From assembly GCF_021442385.1 (NCBI RefSeq), contig NZ_MUZA01000026.1, forward strand, positions 19,965 to 83,964: 64,000 bases of DNA, given 5' to 3'. The translations under genes and the position numbers were made by a program. Source of the stretch: Micromonospora sp. MH99. Lineage in GTDB: Bacteria > Actinomycetota > Actinomycetes > Mycobacteriales > Micromonosporaceae. The stretch's first letter is position 1, and each line of letters opens with the position of its first letter. The notes below the pieces were generated by a model. The model worked only from the letters and a program-made list of their open reading frames with translations. It was not told the origin of the DNA and did no database searches. Positions 32,528 through 40,679 of the stretch are shown piece after piece.

Positions 32528-33487
32528 GTGCCCCCTGGATCTCCCCGCCCGCCGCTGGATCCGCTGACCACCGGCGCGGTCGGCCTGGCAGTTGTCGCCG
32601 TGTCGTCGTCCGCGCCGCTGATCGCGTACGCCGCCGCCCCCGCGCTGGCCATCGCCTTCTGGCGCAACCTGCTCGCGGTGGCCGTGCTGAGCCCGTTCTC
32701 GCTGGCCCGGCGCCGCGCCGAGTTCCGCGCGTTGGCGAGCCGGGCCGGCCGGCGGGAGGGCCTGTTCTGCGTACTCTCCGGGGTCGCGCTGGCCGGGCAC
32801 TTCGCGACCTGGGTGCCGAGCGCCCAGCTCACCTCGGTCGCCGCGGCCACCGCGCTGGGTGCCACGCAGCCGGTCTGGCAGGGGCTGATCGCCCGGGGTC
32901 AGGGGCGGCGGCTGCCCCCTGTGGTGTGGGTCGGCATCGCGGTGGCCGTCGGTGGCGCGGTGATCGCCACCGGGGCGGACGTGGGCATCTCCGGCCGAGC
33001 CGTCGTCGGCGACCTGCTGGCGGTGACCGGCGGCATGTTCGCCGCCGTCTACACCGCCTTCGGTGAACGGGCCCGCGCCAGCATCAGCACCACCACCTAC
33101 ACGACCATCTGCTACGGCATCTGCGCGTCGATCCTGCTGGTGATCTGCCTGGTCGGCGGGGTCCGGATGACCGGCTTCGACACTCGGACCTGGTTGGCGA
33201 TCCTGGCCCTGGTGGCGGGCGCCCAGCTGCTCGGGCACTCGATGTTCAACTACGCCCTGAAGAAGATCGCCGCGACCACTGTGAGCGTGCTGATCCTGCT
33301 GGAGGCCCCCGGCGCGGCCCTTCTCGGTTGGGCCTGGCTGCACCAGGTGCCCCGCCCGTACGCGCTGCTGGGCATGGCGGTGCTGCTGGTCGGGGTCGTC
33401 GTGGTGGTGGTGGGCGGTGCCCGTGCGGGCCGCCGCGCCACGCCGCCCACTCCGCTCCCGGCCGACGCCGCCCCGCTGGAGAGCTGA
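32528..33487 (+). CDS. EamA-type drug/metabolite transporter
   Basis: A 319-residue protein with ten predicted membrane helices arranged as two EamA repeats (about 15-140 and 155-295). The first has FWRNLLAVAVL; the second has the family segment YTAFGERARAS and ends with LLEAPGAALLGWAWLHQVP. EamA proteins export amino acids, nucleosides or other metabolites. The substrate is not readable. GTG is chosen over a TTG nine bases upstream. The gene ends 6 bases from the convergent P-loop gene. Confidence 0.9.
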   Translation: MPPGSPRPPLDPLTTGAVGLAVVAVSSSAPLIAYAAAPALAIAFWRNLLAVAVLSPFSLARRRAEFRALASRAGRREGLFCVLSGVALAGHFATWVPSAQLTSVAAATALGATQPVWQGLIARGQGRRLPPVVWVGIAVAVGGAVIATGADVGISGRAVVGDLLAVTGGMFAAVYTAFGERARASISTTTYTTICYGICASILLVICLVGGVRMTGFDTRTWLAILALVAGAQLLGHSMFNYALKKIAATTVSVLILLEAPGAALLGWAWLHQVPRPYALLGMAVLLVGVVVVVVGGARAGRRATPPTPLPADAAPLES

Positions 33488-33493
33488 CCGCTC

Positions 33494-34138
33494 TCACAGG
33501 TACGGCGCGAAGTGCTCCTGCACCACGTCGGTCAGCTCCTCGCCGTCGAGCGTGCCGTCGACGCGGATCACCCGTACGCCCAGCCGTTTCGCCTGCGCCG
33601 CCGCGTCCGCCGCCACCAGTTCGTCGCGTGCCCACCGGTTGCGCAGCGCCCGTTCCGGGTCGCTGACCCCGGCGGGGACCGCCCGCGCCCGCGGCAGTCG
33701 GGCGATCTGCTGGGCACGGAACTCGGCGGTGGGCACCAGCACCACCATCTGCCGTACCGATTCGACGACCGGTGCCACCAGTTCGGGGCGCAGTCCCCAG
33801 CCCTCGGCCACCATGCGGCGGGCGGGAACGAGGGCGCTCAGGTCGTCCATGACCCAGTCGAAGCGGCGGGGGAAACTCGCGAGCGTGTCGGCGGCCATCC
33901 GGGCCGGGTCGGTGCGCACCCAGGTGGTGTCCGGGTCGGGCCCGGCGGGCGGTTCGCCCCGCCGGACCCGGTCGGCGACCCGCCGGTCGTCGTGGCCGCG
34001 GGCGTCGTGTCGGTCGTAGAGGTACGTGGTCAGTCCGTGTCGCAGGGTCAGGTTCACGGCGACCGTGGACTTGCCGGCCCACTGTCCACCGCCGATCCAG
34101 AGGGCCTGCCGGGCGGTGGCTGTCGCATCGAAATCCAT
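33494..34138 (-). CDS. P-loop NTPase of kinase type, unknown substrate
   Basis: A 214-residue protein with Walker A GGGQWAGKST (about 17-26) and DWVMDDLSAL as a plausible Walker B. A basic segment HDARGHDDRRVADRVRR resembles a lid. The size and order resemble small-molecule kinases or ATP-dependent chaperone-like proteins, but the usual substrate motifs of known kinases are missing. It stands alone; no operon partner points to a substrate. No clear ribosome-binding site precedes the ATG. Confidence 0.7.
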   Translation of the reverse strand: MDFDATATARQALWIGGGQWAGKSTVAVNLTLRHGLTTYLYDRHDARGHDDRRVADRVRRGEPPAGPDPDTTWVRTDPARMAADTLASFPRRFDWVMDDLSALVPARRMVAEGWGLRPELVAPVVESVRQMVVLVPTAEFRAQQIARLPRARAVPAGVSDPERALRNRWARDELVAADAAAQAKRLGVRVIRVDGTLDGEELTDVVQEHFAPYL

Positions 34139-34448
34139 GCCTCGACCCTGGCCCTCGAACAGTCCAAGATCAAGTCTTGTTCCGGCCCACCACCACGTGA
34201 TGAAGTAGGGGAAGAGGCGGATCTCTGCCTCCGCGCGGCGCTCAGCCGGTTGTCCTACGGCCAACCCGACCTGCCCTTCCCGGCCTGCTTCGCGCGGCCC
34301 GCGCGGTCCGCTTCGCGCGGCCCGGCCGCGAAGCGCATGTTGAACAGATCTTGGACAGTTTCCGTTGGCCGCCAACGGAAACTGTCCAAGACTGCGAAGA
34401 AGTGCCGGGTGGCGCGTCCGCGCCCATGTTCCGCGGGCCGGGCGGCGG
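34139..34448. other. Intergenic region with strong palindrome and Cys/Arg-like GC repeats
   Basis: 310 bases without a supportable gene. It contains two copies of GCTTCGCGCGGCCC (about 34288-34325) and a GAAGC inverted copy near 34330, then the large palindrome described separately. It may be a repeat-derived element inserted between two minus-strand genes. Confidence 0.5.
34349..34391. repeat. Perfect palindrome, 20-bp arms, 3-base loop
   Basis: TCTTGGACAGTTTCCGTTGG (34349-34368) and its exact complement (34372-34391) flank CCG. The arms are about half A/T, unlike the flanking DNA, and no T tract follows on either side. It could be a terminator after the minus-strand gene at 34449, or a mobile palindromic repeat. 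Confidence 0.8.
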
Positions 34449-34724
34449 TCAGACCTCGTGGACCTCGATGACCCGGGTGTTCGGGGCGGTCTCGCCGAGA
34501 GCGGTGCGCAGCGCCGCCCGCTCCGGGTCGACGAGGAACGACTCGTACCCGGCCCGGTCGTCGAAGGTGATCACGTGGACCTCGGCCCGCCCGTCGGTGC
34601 CGCGCAGCCGTCGCTCCAGCCGGCCACCGTGCCGGCCGAGCAGCGCCAGCACGGTGTCCTCGTAGCGCTGCCCGACGGCCTCGGCTCCGGCCGGATACTC
34701 GACGACTGCGACAAGGGTCAGCAT
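34449..34724 (-). CDS. Small dimeric alpha/beta-barrel (DUF1330/ABM-like) protein
   Basis: A 91-residue protein with ferredoxin-like beta-alpha-beta order: LTLVAVVEYPAGAEAVGQRYEDTVLALL, then EVHVITFDDRAGYESFL, then a last strand TRVIEVHEV. Size and pattern match small dimeric alpha/beta-barrel proteins such as DUF1330 or antibiotic-monooxygenase-like families. A catalytic residue cannot be assigned. The ATG is 7 bases after a TAGCGT hexamer that overlaps the stop of the upstream SDR gene, so it can be transcribed alone. Confidence 0.7.
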   Translation of the reverse strand: MLTLVAVVEYPAGAEAVGQRYEDTVLALLGRHGGRLERRLRGTDGRAEVHVITFDDRAGYESFLVDPERAALRTALGETAPNTRVIEVHEV

Positions 34725-34731
34725 GACGGCC

Positions 34732-34737
34732 ACGCTA
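34732..34737 (-). promoter_or_regulatory. -10 hexamer TAGCGT, leaderless start of DUF1330-like gene
   Basis: On the minus strand it ends 7 bases before the ATG and overlaps the last codon of the SDR gene. Confidence 0.5.
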
Positions 34738-35580
34738 CCCATCGATGCCGACGGCCGTGGCGCTGGCTTCCCAGAGCCGGGCCGCGAGCCGCGGGTCGGC
34801 TGCCTTGCGGTACGGCCGGCGGGGCCGGCGGTTGTAGTAGTACCCCCCGTTGACGAGCCGGGCCGGATCCCGGTTGGCCAGCCAGAGCAGCGTCTCGGCG
34901 CCCTTGGAGGGGCTGCGGAACGGCAGGAACCGCATGCCGAACGCGACAATCGCACTGTCGTTGGCGAACCGGGTACGCACCACGCCGGGGTGGAAGCTGT
35001 GCGTGGGGATGTGCGGCCAGCGGCGGGCCGCCTCGGCGGCGAACAGGATGTTGGCCTGCTTGCTGGTGCCGTACGCGCCCATCGGCCGGTAACGGCTCAG
35101 CGGCTTGTTGAGGTCGGCCGGGTCGAGCCCGCCGAAGCGGTGCGCGCCCGAGGCGGTCACCACTATCCGGCCCACCCGCTCGGCGAGCAGGTTGGTCAGC
35201 AGGAAGGGGGCCAGGTGGTTGGCCTGGATCGACAGCTCGAAGCCGTCGACGGTGGTGAGCGGCTGGAGCGCGATGGCCCCGGCGTTGTTGGCCAGCACAT
35301 CGATCCGGTCGTACGCGTCGCGCAGCCGCTCGGCGAGCCCGCGCACGTCGTCGAGCACCGCGAAGTCGGCCCTGAACAACTCGGGCCGCGCGCCCGAGGT
35401 CTCCCGGACCCGTTCCGCCGCGGCCTGTAGGCGGGCCGGATCCCGCCCGACCAGCACCACCTGGTCGCCGCGGCACGCGAAGCTCACCGCGGCGGCCAAC
35501 CCGATGCCGGAACTGGCCCCGGTCACCACCACCAGTCGACGCCCAGTGAGATCTTCCACAGGTCCATTCACCCCGGTCAT
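34735..35580 (-). CDS. SDR family oxidoreductase, retinol-dehydrogenase-like
   Basis: A 281-residue short-chain dehydrogenase: dinucleotide motif VVTGASSGIG (about 18-27), NNAGAIALQPL, catalytic Ser region VVTASGAHRFGG and YGTSKQAN with the YxxxK pair. The C-terminal extension resembles the retinol/protochlorophyllide-reductase-like SDR group (FHPGVVRTRF), which act on lipophilic alcohols or ketones. The specific substrate is not readable. TAACCT six bases before the ATG indicates a leaderless start. It is divergent from the CitE-like lyase gene. Confidence 0.9.
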   Translation of the reverse strand: MTGVNGPVEDLTGRRLVVVTGASSGIGLAAAVSFACRGDQVVLVGRDPARLQAAAERVRETSGARPELFRADFAVLDDVRGLAERLRDAYDRIDVLANNAGAIALQPLTTVDGFELSIQANHLAPFLLTNLLAERVGRIVVTASGAHRFGGLDPADLNKPLSRYRPMGAYGTSKQANILFAAEAARRWPHIPTHSFHPGVVRTRFANDSAIVAFGMRFLPFRSPSKGAETLLWLANRDPARLVNGGYYYNRRPRRPYRKAADPRLAARLWEASATAVGIDG

Positions 35581-35586
35581 GGCGCG

Positions 35587-35592
35587 AGGTTA
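35587..35592 (-). promoter_or_regulatory. -10 hexamer TAACCT, leaderless start of SDR gene
   Basis: On the minus strand TAACCT ends 6 bases before the ATG. A perfect TGACGTCA palindrome lies immediately upstream (35596-35603) in the shared divergent promoter region. Confidence 0.5.
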
Positions 35593-35684
35593 CCGTGACG
35601 TCACCACGCCCTTTGGGATCGTTAAGTTTTCTTCGGAGTCACGTGGCGTCGGCGTGTCCGCCGGTCGCTGGAAGGAGCACATTC

Positions 35685-36641
35685 ATGGCCGCAGTCGGTC
35701 GTCCCCGCCGGTCCTGCCTGGCCGTGCCGGGTTCCAGCGTCAAGATGCTCGGCAAGGCGCAGGGTCTCCCCGCCGACCAGGTCTTCCTCGATCTGGAGGA
35801 CGCCGTGGCCCCGCTTGCCAAGCCGGATGCGCGCAAGAACATCGTGGCCGCCCTCAACGACGGTGACTGGGCCGGCAAGACCCGGGTGGTCCGGGTCAAC
35901 GACCTGACGACCCCGTGGACCTACCGGGATGTCATCGAGGTGGTCGAGGGCGCCGGCGCGAACCTGGACTGCATCATGCTGCCGAAGGTGCAGAACGCCG
36001 CGCAGGTGCAGTGGCTGGACCTGACGCTCACCCAGATCGAGAAGACGATCGGCCTCGAGGTCGGTCGGATCGGTATCGAGGCGCAGATCGAGAACGCGGC
36101 GGGTCTGGTCAACGTGGACGCCATCGCTGCCGCCTCGCCGCGCGTGGAGACCATCATCTTCGGCCCGGCCGACTTCATGGCGTCGATCAACATGAGGTCG
36201 CTGGTGGTCGGCGGCCTGATCCCGGACTACCCGGGCGACCCGTACCACTACATCCTCATGCGGATCCTGATGGCCGCGCGGATGCACGACAAGCAGGCGA
36301 TCGACGGCCCGTTCCTGCAGATCCGCGACGTCGACGGGTTCCGCGAGGTGGCCAAGCGCTCGGCGGCGCTGGGCTTCGACGGCAAGTGGGTGCTGCACCC
36401 GGGCCAGATCGACGCCGCCAACGAGGTCTACCAGCCGGCCCAGGCCGACTACGACCACGCCGAGCTGATCCTCGACGCGTACGAGCACTACACCTCGGAG
36501 GCCGGCGGCAAGCTCGGCGCGGTGATGCTCGGCGACGAGATGATCGACGAAGCGTCCCGCAAGATGGCGCTGGTGATCGCCGCGAAGGGCCGTGCCGCCG
36601 GGATGAGCCGTACCTCGTCGTTCACCCCACCGGCGCAGTGA
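35685..36641 (+). CDS. CitE-like CoA-ester lyase (malyl-CoA lyase family)
   Basis: A 318-residue TIM barrel of the HpcH/HpaI-CitE family: [15 protein letters not shown], then [10 protein letters not shown] with the Mg-binding Asp/Glu, [21 protein letters not shown], and [15 protein letters not shown] carrying a second metal ligand. [16 protein letters not shown] is the CoA-contact block near the end. Related enzymes cleave or form (S)-malyl-CoA or beta-methylmalyl-CoA. The length and the conserved C-terminal helix favour the Mcl type over citrate lyase. GAAGGAG before the ATG fixes the start. A possible ethylmalonyl-CoA pathway role depends on ccr and ecm genes not found here. Confidence 0.9.
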   Translation: MAAVGRPRRSCLAVPGSSVKMLGKAQGLPADQVFLDLEDAVAPLAKPDARKNIVAALNDGDWAGKTRVVRVNDLTTPWTYRDVIEVVEGAGANLDCIMLPKVQNAAQVQWLDLTLTQIEKTIGLEVGRIGIEAQIENAAGLVNVDAIAAASPRVETIIFGPADFMASINMRSLVVGGLIPDYPGDPYHYILMRILMAARMHDKQAIDGPFLQIRDVDGFREVAKRSAALGFDGKWVLHPGQIDAANEVYQPAQADYDHAELILDAYEHYTSEAGGKLGAVMLGDEMIDEASRKMALVIAAKGRAAGMSRTSSFTPPAQ

Positions 36642-36651
36642 GTGGCCCGGC

Positions 36652-36680
36652 CGGGTCGACCGCCGCCGGCTGTCGACCCG
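36652..36680. terminator. Hairpin terminator, CitE-like/DUF4190
   Basis: CGGGTCGAC (36652-36660) pairs with GTCGACCCG (36672-36680) across an 11-base loop, between two convergent genes. Confidence 0.65.
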
Positions 36681-36714
36681 ACCCGACAAGCGGTGGTACG
36701 CCGAGCCGCCGCCC

Positions 36715-37239
36715 TCAGTAGCTGCTGTCGCTGCCTCCGCCGTTCGCGACCGCGAAGATGATGATGGCGATGTACGCGCCGATGCCCAGCACCATCAGCG
36801 CGGTGAGGATCCAGCCGACGATGATGCCGGCCTTCGCCATGCCCTCGCCGCCCTCACCGCTGGCGCGGATCTGCTTCTGCGCCACGTGGCCGAGGATCGC
36901 CCCGATCGGCGAGGTGATGCCGCAGGACGTGACGCCGACCAGGGCCAGCACCAGCGATGCGATGGCCAGCCCGTTGGTCTTCGGCGGTGGCGGGTAGCCG
37001 TAACCGGGGTGCGGCGGGTAGCCGGGCGGGGCGTACGCCATCGGCTGTCCCGGGTGTGCCGGCTGCCCCGGCGGCGGCTGCCCGCCCGCGTACGGGTCGA
37101 CCGGCGCGTACGGGTCCCAGGGGCCGGGCTGGGTGGGCACCGGCTGGCCGGCGACCAGGGTCGGGTCCGGGGGTGCGCTCGACGGTTGAGCCGACCAGGT
37201 GGGGTCGGTCCAACCGCCGGGGGGTGGGGGATTGGTCAT
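36715..37239 (-). CDS. DUF4190 membrane protein with Pro/Gly-rich N-terminus
   Basis: A 174-residue protein: a disordered Pro/Gly/Tyr-rich half (about 1-80), then two membrane helices (about 87-115 and 130-160) with the DUF4190 core [23 protein letters not shown]. It ends with Gly/Ser-rich residues. Function unknown; such proteins are common beside cell-envelope genes in actinobacteria and may oligomerise through the disordered arm. A close relative is encoded 1 kb away on the same strand. GGAGA before the ATG supports the start. Confidence 0.85.
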   Translation of the reverse strand: MTNPPPPGGWTDPTWSAQPSSAPPDPTLVAGQPVPTQPGPWDPYAPVDPYAGGQPPPGQPAHPGQPMAYAPPGYPPHPGYGYPPPPKTNGLAIASLVLALVGVTSCGITSPIGAILGHVAQKQIRASGEGGEGMAKAGIIVGWILTALMVLGIGAYIAIIIFAVANGGGSDSSY

Positions 37240-37506
37240 GCGAACTCTCCGTCGGCTCGGGTGCGCCGACAGAGTAGCCAGGGATGCCTAAACCCGATGC
37301 CCCCGCTCCCGGGTGCCGCGTTGCTCGGGCCGGTCGTAACGGGCAGGATCCCTGGCATGGCAATAGACGCGCGCGCCGCGGACCGTTCCGGCAGCCGACC
37401 GCGACGGGACGTGAGCCGCCCGGGTACGGGCCGCCGCGGTCGGGCGGCCACGCCGGCCGGCGCTCCCGGCCCCGACGAACCGGTCGCACTCGCGGACCCG
37501 GTGACC

Positions 37507-38262
37507 ATGCGGCTCGACGGCCGGGTGGCCCTGGTGACCGGGGCCGGCAGCCCGGACGGCATCGGTTACGCCACCGCCCGGCGGCTCGCCGACCTGGGGG
37601 CGCGGGTGGCCATCGTCAGCACCACCCGGCGCATCCACGAGCGGGCCGGTGAGCTGGGGGCGACCGGGTTCGTCGCGGACCTGACCGACGAGTCCGAGGT
37701 CGGCGCGCTGGCCGACGCGGTGGCCGAGCAGCTGGGTGACGTCGAGGTGCTGGTCAACAACGCCGGTCTGGCGAGCCGGGCCAGTCAGGGGGTGCTGCGT
37801 CCCGTCGCGCAGCTGACCTACGACGAGTGGCGCGGCGAGATCGACCGCAACCTGTCCACCGCGTTCCTGTGCAGTCGCGCGTTCATCGGCGGGATGGCCG
37901 AGCGGGGCTGGGGGCGGATCGTCAACCTGGCGGCCACCGCCGGGCCGGTCAACGCCCTGCCCACCGAGGCCGCGTACGCCGCCGCGAAGGCCGGCGTCGT
38001 CGGGCTGACCCGTGCCCTGGCCATGGAGATGATCGCCGACGGGGTGACGGTGAACGCGGTCGCGCCGGGCACCATCTACACGGCGGCGTCCACGATGGCC
38101 GAGATCAAGCAGGGCCTGGGCACGCCGGTCGGTCGACCGGGCACCCCGGACGAGGTCGCCGCGGCCATCAGCTTCCTCTGCTCGCCGGCCGCCTCGTACA
38201 TCACCGGCCAGATGCTTGTGGTGGACGGCGGCAACAGTGTCCGGGAGGCGCGTTTCCGCTGA
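37507..38262 (+). CDS. SDR family oxidoreductase, FabG-like
   Basis: A 251-residue short-chain dehydrogenase from the ATG used here: [39 protein letters not shown] for the catalytic Ser/Thr region, and YAAAKAG with the YxxxK dyad. [11 protein letters not shown] and the terminal [14 protein letters not shown] are typical FabG-type features. It probably uses NADP(H) on a 3-oxo/3-hydroxy CoA or ketone; the specific role is open. An upstream ATG at 37357 would add 50 Arg/Pro/Gly-rich residues unlike any SDR, so the later start is preferred. It sits between two DUF4190 genes, convergent with the second. Confidence 0.87.
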   Translation: MRLDGRVALVTGAGSPDGIGYATARRLADLGARVAIVSTTRRIHERAGELGATGFVADLTDESEVGALADAVAEQLGDVEVLVNNAGLASRASQGVLRPVAQLTYDEWRGEIDRNLSTAFLCSRAFIGGMAERGWGRIVNLAATAGPVNALPTEAAYAAAKAGVVGLTRALAMEMIADGVTVNAVAPGTIYTAASTMAEIKQGLGTPVGRPGTPDEVAAAISFLCSPAASYITGQMLVVDGGNSVREARFR

Positions 38263-38275
38263 CCGGCCCGGCGGG

Positions 38276-38812
38276 TCAGTAGCCGCTGCTGTCGCCGGTG
38301 TTGCTGAAGATGACCAGCGCCAGCCAGCCGCAGCAGGCCAGCAGGGTCAGCGCGGTGAAGGCGTAGCCGAGGATCAGCCCCCAGGTGGCGAGCTGGTCGC
38401 CGTCCTCGCCGCTGGTACGGATCTGCCGCTTGGCCACGTGGCCGAGGACGGCGCCCGCCGGCGGGAACACGAAGGCGAACACCAGCGACAGGATCGCCAG
38501 CACGTTGGTGCCCCGACCCGGGCCGGACGGCGGTGGGCCGTACTGGCCGTAGGGGCCCTGCGGCGGGTAGGGCGGCTGCTGCCCCCAGTGCGCTGGCTGG
38601 TGCGGCTTCTGCTGCTCGTACGGCGACGGCTCGTCGGCGGGGGGCCCGTACGGTGAACGTTCCGGCGACCCGAACGACGACTGGTCCGGCGGCGGCGGGT
38701 ACGGCGACTGGCCGGCTGGCGGTGGCGCGTACGGCGACTGGTCCCGGGGTGGCTCGTAGGGTGACGGCGGCGGCTCGTCCCCCGGGGGGCCCGACGGTGG
38801 TGGGTAGCTCAC
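38276..38812 (-). CDS. DUF4190 membrane protein, second copy
   Basis: A 178-residue protein with the same layout as its neighbour 1 kb away: a disordered Pro/Tyr/Gly-rich arm with repeated SPY-PPP motifs (about 1-95), then two helices with FVFPPAGAVLGHVAKRQIRT, the DUF4190 signature. It probably arose by duplication with the intervening SDR gene inserted or retained. It starts at GTG after a strong GGAGGAGGA ribosome-binding site. Function unknown. Confidence 0.85.
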   Translation of the reverse strand: MSYPPPSGPPGDEPPPSPYEPPRDQSPYAPPPAGQSPYPPPPDQSSFGSPERSPYGPPADEPSPYEQQKPHQPAHWGQQPPYPPQGPYGQYGPPPSGPGRGTNVLAILSLVFAFVFPPAGAVLGHVAKRQIRTSGEDGDQLATWGLILGYAFTALTLLACCGWLALVIFSNTGDSSGY

Positions 38813-38934
38813 AGCTGTCCTCCTCCTGCCGGTGCCGGAAAAGTCCTTCTTGCCGGACGGTACCCGCAGCGGTGAACCTTTTCACAGCGGTTGTGTGGAC
38901 TGGTCACCTTGGCCTTGCCGACCGGGAGGCCGAT

Positions 38935-38952
38935 ACTGACCGAGCGTTCAGT
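38935..38952. promoter_or_regulatory. Candidate TetR-type operator upstream of acyl-CoA dehydrogenase
   Basis: ACTGACCGAGCGTTCAGT is an 18-base inverted repeat (14 of 18 positions symmetric, ACTGA-N-CG-NN-CG-N-TCAGT), 36 bases before the gene. Spacing and core fit a TetR-family site; the regulator is not adjacent. Confidence 0.55.
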
Positions 38953-38988
38953 TACCCATGAGTAGTGCGCTGATCCCCGGAGGCTGAG

Positions 38989-40185
38989 ATGGCCCGACTC
39001 GCCCAGACGCCCGGCCTGACCGATGTGCAGCGATCGATCCTGGAGACCGTCCGGGAGTTCGCCGACAAGGAGATCATCCCGCACGCCCAGCGGCTGGAGC
39101 ACGCCGACGAGTACCCCACCGACATCCTCGACGGGATGCGCGAGATGGGGCTGTTCGGCCTCACCATCGACGAGGAGTACGGCGGGCTCGGCGAGTCGCT
39201 GCTCACCTACGCCCTCGTGGTGGAGCAACTGTCCCGGGGCTGGATGTCGATCTCCGGCATCGTCAACACCCACTTCATCGTGGCGTACCTGATCTCCCAG
39301 CACGGCTCCGCCGAGCAGAAGGCCCGCCTCCTGCCGAAGATGGCCATCGGCGAGGTGCGCGGCGCGTTCTCGATGTCCGAGCCGGAGACCGGCTCCGACG
39401 TCTCGGCGATCAAGTCCCGGGCCGTCCGCGACGGCGACAGCTACGTGCTCAACGGGCAGAAGATGTGGCTGACCAACGGCGCGTACTCCTCGGTGGTGGC
39501 CACCCTGGTCAAGACCGACACCGGCGCCGAGTCGGTGTACGGCAACATGAGCACCTTCCTGCTGGAGAAGGAGCCGGGCTTCGGCGAGACCGCCCCCGGC
39601 CTCACCATCCCCGGCAAGATCGAAAAAATGGGTTACAAGGGCGTCGAGACCACCGAGATGGTGCTCGACGGGGTGACCGTGCCCGACTCGGCCATCCTCG
39701 GCGGCGCCGACAAGGTGGGCCGCGGCTTCTACCAGATGATGGACGGCATCGAGGTGGGCCGCGTCAACGTGGCCGCCCGCGCCTGCGGCATCTCCATCCG
39801 CGCCTTCGAGCTTGCCGTCGCGTACGCCCAGCAGCGCAAGACCTTCGGCCAGCCGCTCGCCCGGCACCAGGCGATCGCGTTCAAGCTCGCCGAGATGGGC
39901 ACGAAGATCGAGGCCGCGCACGCCCTCATGGTCAACGCCGCCCGCCTCAAGGACGCCGGCCAGCGCAACGACGTCGAGGCCGGGATGGCCAAGCTGCTCG
40001 CGTCGGAGTACTGCGCGGAGGTCGTGCAGGAGGCGTTCCGCATCCACGGCGGCTACGGCTACTCCAAGGAGTACGAGATCGAGCGGCTGATGCGCGAGGC
40101 CCCGTTCCTGCTCATCGGCGAGGGCACCTCGGAGATCCAGAAGACAATCATCTCCCGCGGCCTGCTCAAGGAGTACAAGCTCTGA
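38989..40185 (+). CDS. Acyl-CoA dehydrogenase
   Basis: A 398-residue FAD-dependent dehydrogenase in standard order: N-terminal helical domain, middle beta domain (MSEPETGSDVSAI, KMWLTNGAYSS) and C-terminal helices with FGQPLARHQAIAFKL and the catalytic-Glu block IGEGTSEIQK. It introduces an alpha-beta double bond into an acyl-CoA and passes electrons to ETF. The sequence style matches the actinobacterial dehydrogenase that sits with crotonyl-CoA carboxylase in other genera, consistent with a methylsuccinyl-CoA-like substrate, but that is inference. GGAGGCTGAG precedes the ATG. Confidence 0.92.
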   Translation: MARLAQTPGLTDVQRSILETVREFADKEIIPHAQRLEHADEYPTDILDGMREMGLFGLTIDEEYGGLGESLLTYALVVEQLSRGWMSISGIVNTHFIVAYLISQHGSAEQKARLLPKMAIGEVRGAFSMSEPETGSDVSAIKSRAVRDGDSYVLNGQKMWLTNGAYSSVVATLVKTDTGAESVYGNMSTFLLEKEPGFGETAPGLTIPGKIEKMGYKGVETTEMVLDGVTVPDSAILGGADKVGRGFYQMMDGIEVGRVNVAARACGISIRAFELAVAYAQQRKTFGQPLARHQAIAFKLAEMGTKIEAAHALMVNAARLKDAGQRNDVEAGMAKLLASEYCAEVVQEAFRIHGGYGYSKEYEIERLMREAPFLLIGEGTSEIQKTIISRGLLKEYKL

Positions 40186-40245
40186 GCTGCCCCTGGTCCG
40201 GCTCGACGGCCAGCTCCATGATCGACCCTGGGTGGGGAAGAGGGG

Positions 40246-40653
40246 TCAGGGGAGGCGGGTCAGGCCGGCGGCGGCGCGCTCGACGATGAGGCAGCGGTCC
40301 TCGACGTAGTCCATCCCGGCCTCCTCGGCGATCCGTCGCGCCTCGGCCGAGACGATGCCCAGTTGCAGCCAGACGGCCGGAGCGCCGATCGCCGCCGCGT
40401 CCCGGACCACCTGCACGGCGTCGGCCGCCGGCCGGAACACGTCCACCAGATCCACCGGGTGCGGAATGTCGGCGAGCGTCGGGTACGCCCGCTCGCCGAA
40501 GAGCTCGTCGACGGTCGGGTTGACCGGGATGATCCGCCAGCCGTACCGCTGCATCTGCAACGGCACGCCGTGCGCGGCCTTGCGCGGGTCGCGTGACGCG
40601 CCCACGACGGCGATGACTGCGGAGTCGGCGAGGATCTGCTGAGCGGTACGCAC
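40246..40653 (-). CDS. CoA-binding (YccU-like) protein
   Basis: A 135-residue Rossmann-fold protein. VIAVVGASRDPRKAAHGVP is the CoA-binding loop; YGWRIIPVNPTVDELFGERAYPTL and DLVDVFRPAADAVQVVRDA follow in the family order. YccU-type proteins bind CoA through the nucleotide fold; most have no defined reaction, though fused forms are acyl-CoA synthetases. It is on the opposite strand to the acyl-CoA dehydrogenase and directly downstream of a radical SAM gene. It may be a CoA sensor. Confidence 0.9.
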   Translation of the reverse strand: MRTAQQILADSAVIAVVGASRDPRKAAHGVPLQMQRYGWRIIPVNPTVDELFGERAYPTLADIPHPVDLVDVFRPAADAVQVVRDAAAIGAPAVWLQLGIVSAEARRIAEEAGMDYVEDRCLIVERAAAGLTRLP

Positions 40654-40679
40654 CCGCCGACTGTAACGCCGCCTGCCGG

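Noticed and set aside
37357..37506. N-terminal extension of the FabG-like protein from ATG 37357
   Set aside because: The added 50 residues are Arg/Pro/Gly-rich and unlike SDR N-termini, and no good ribosome-binding site precedes that ATG.
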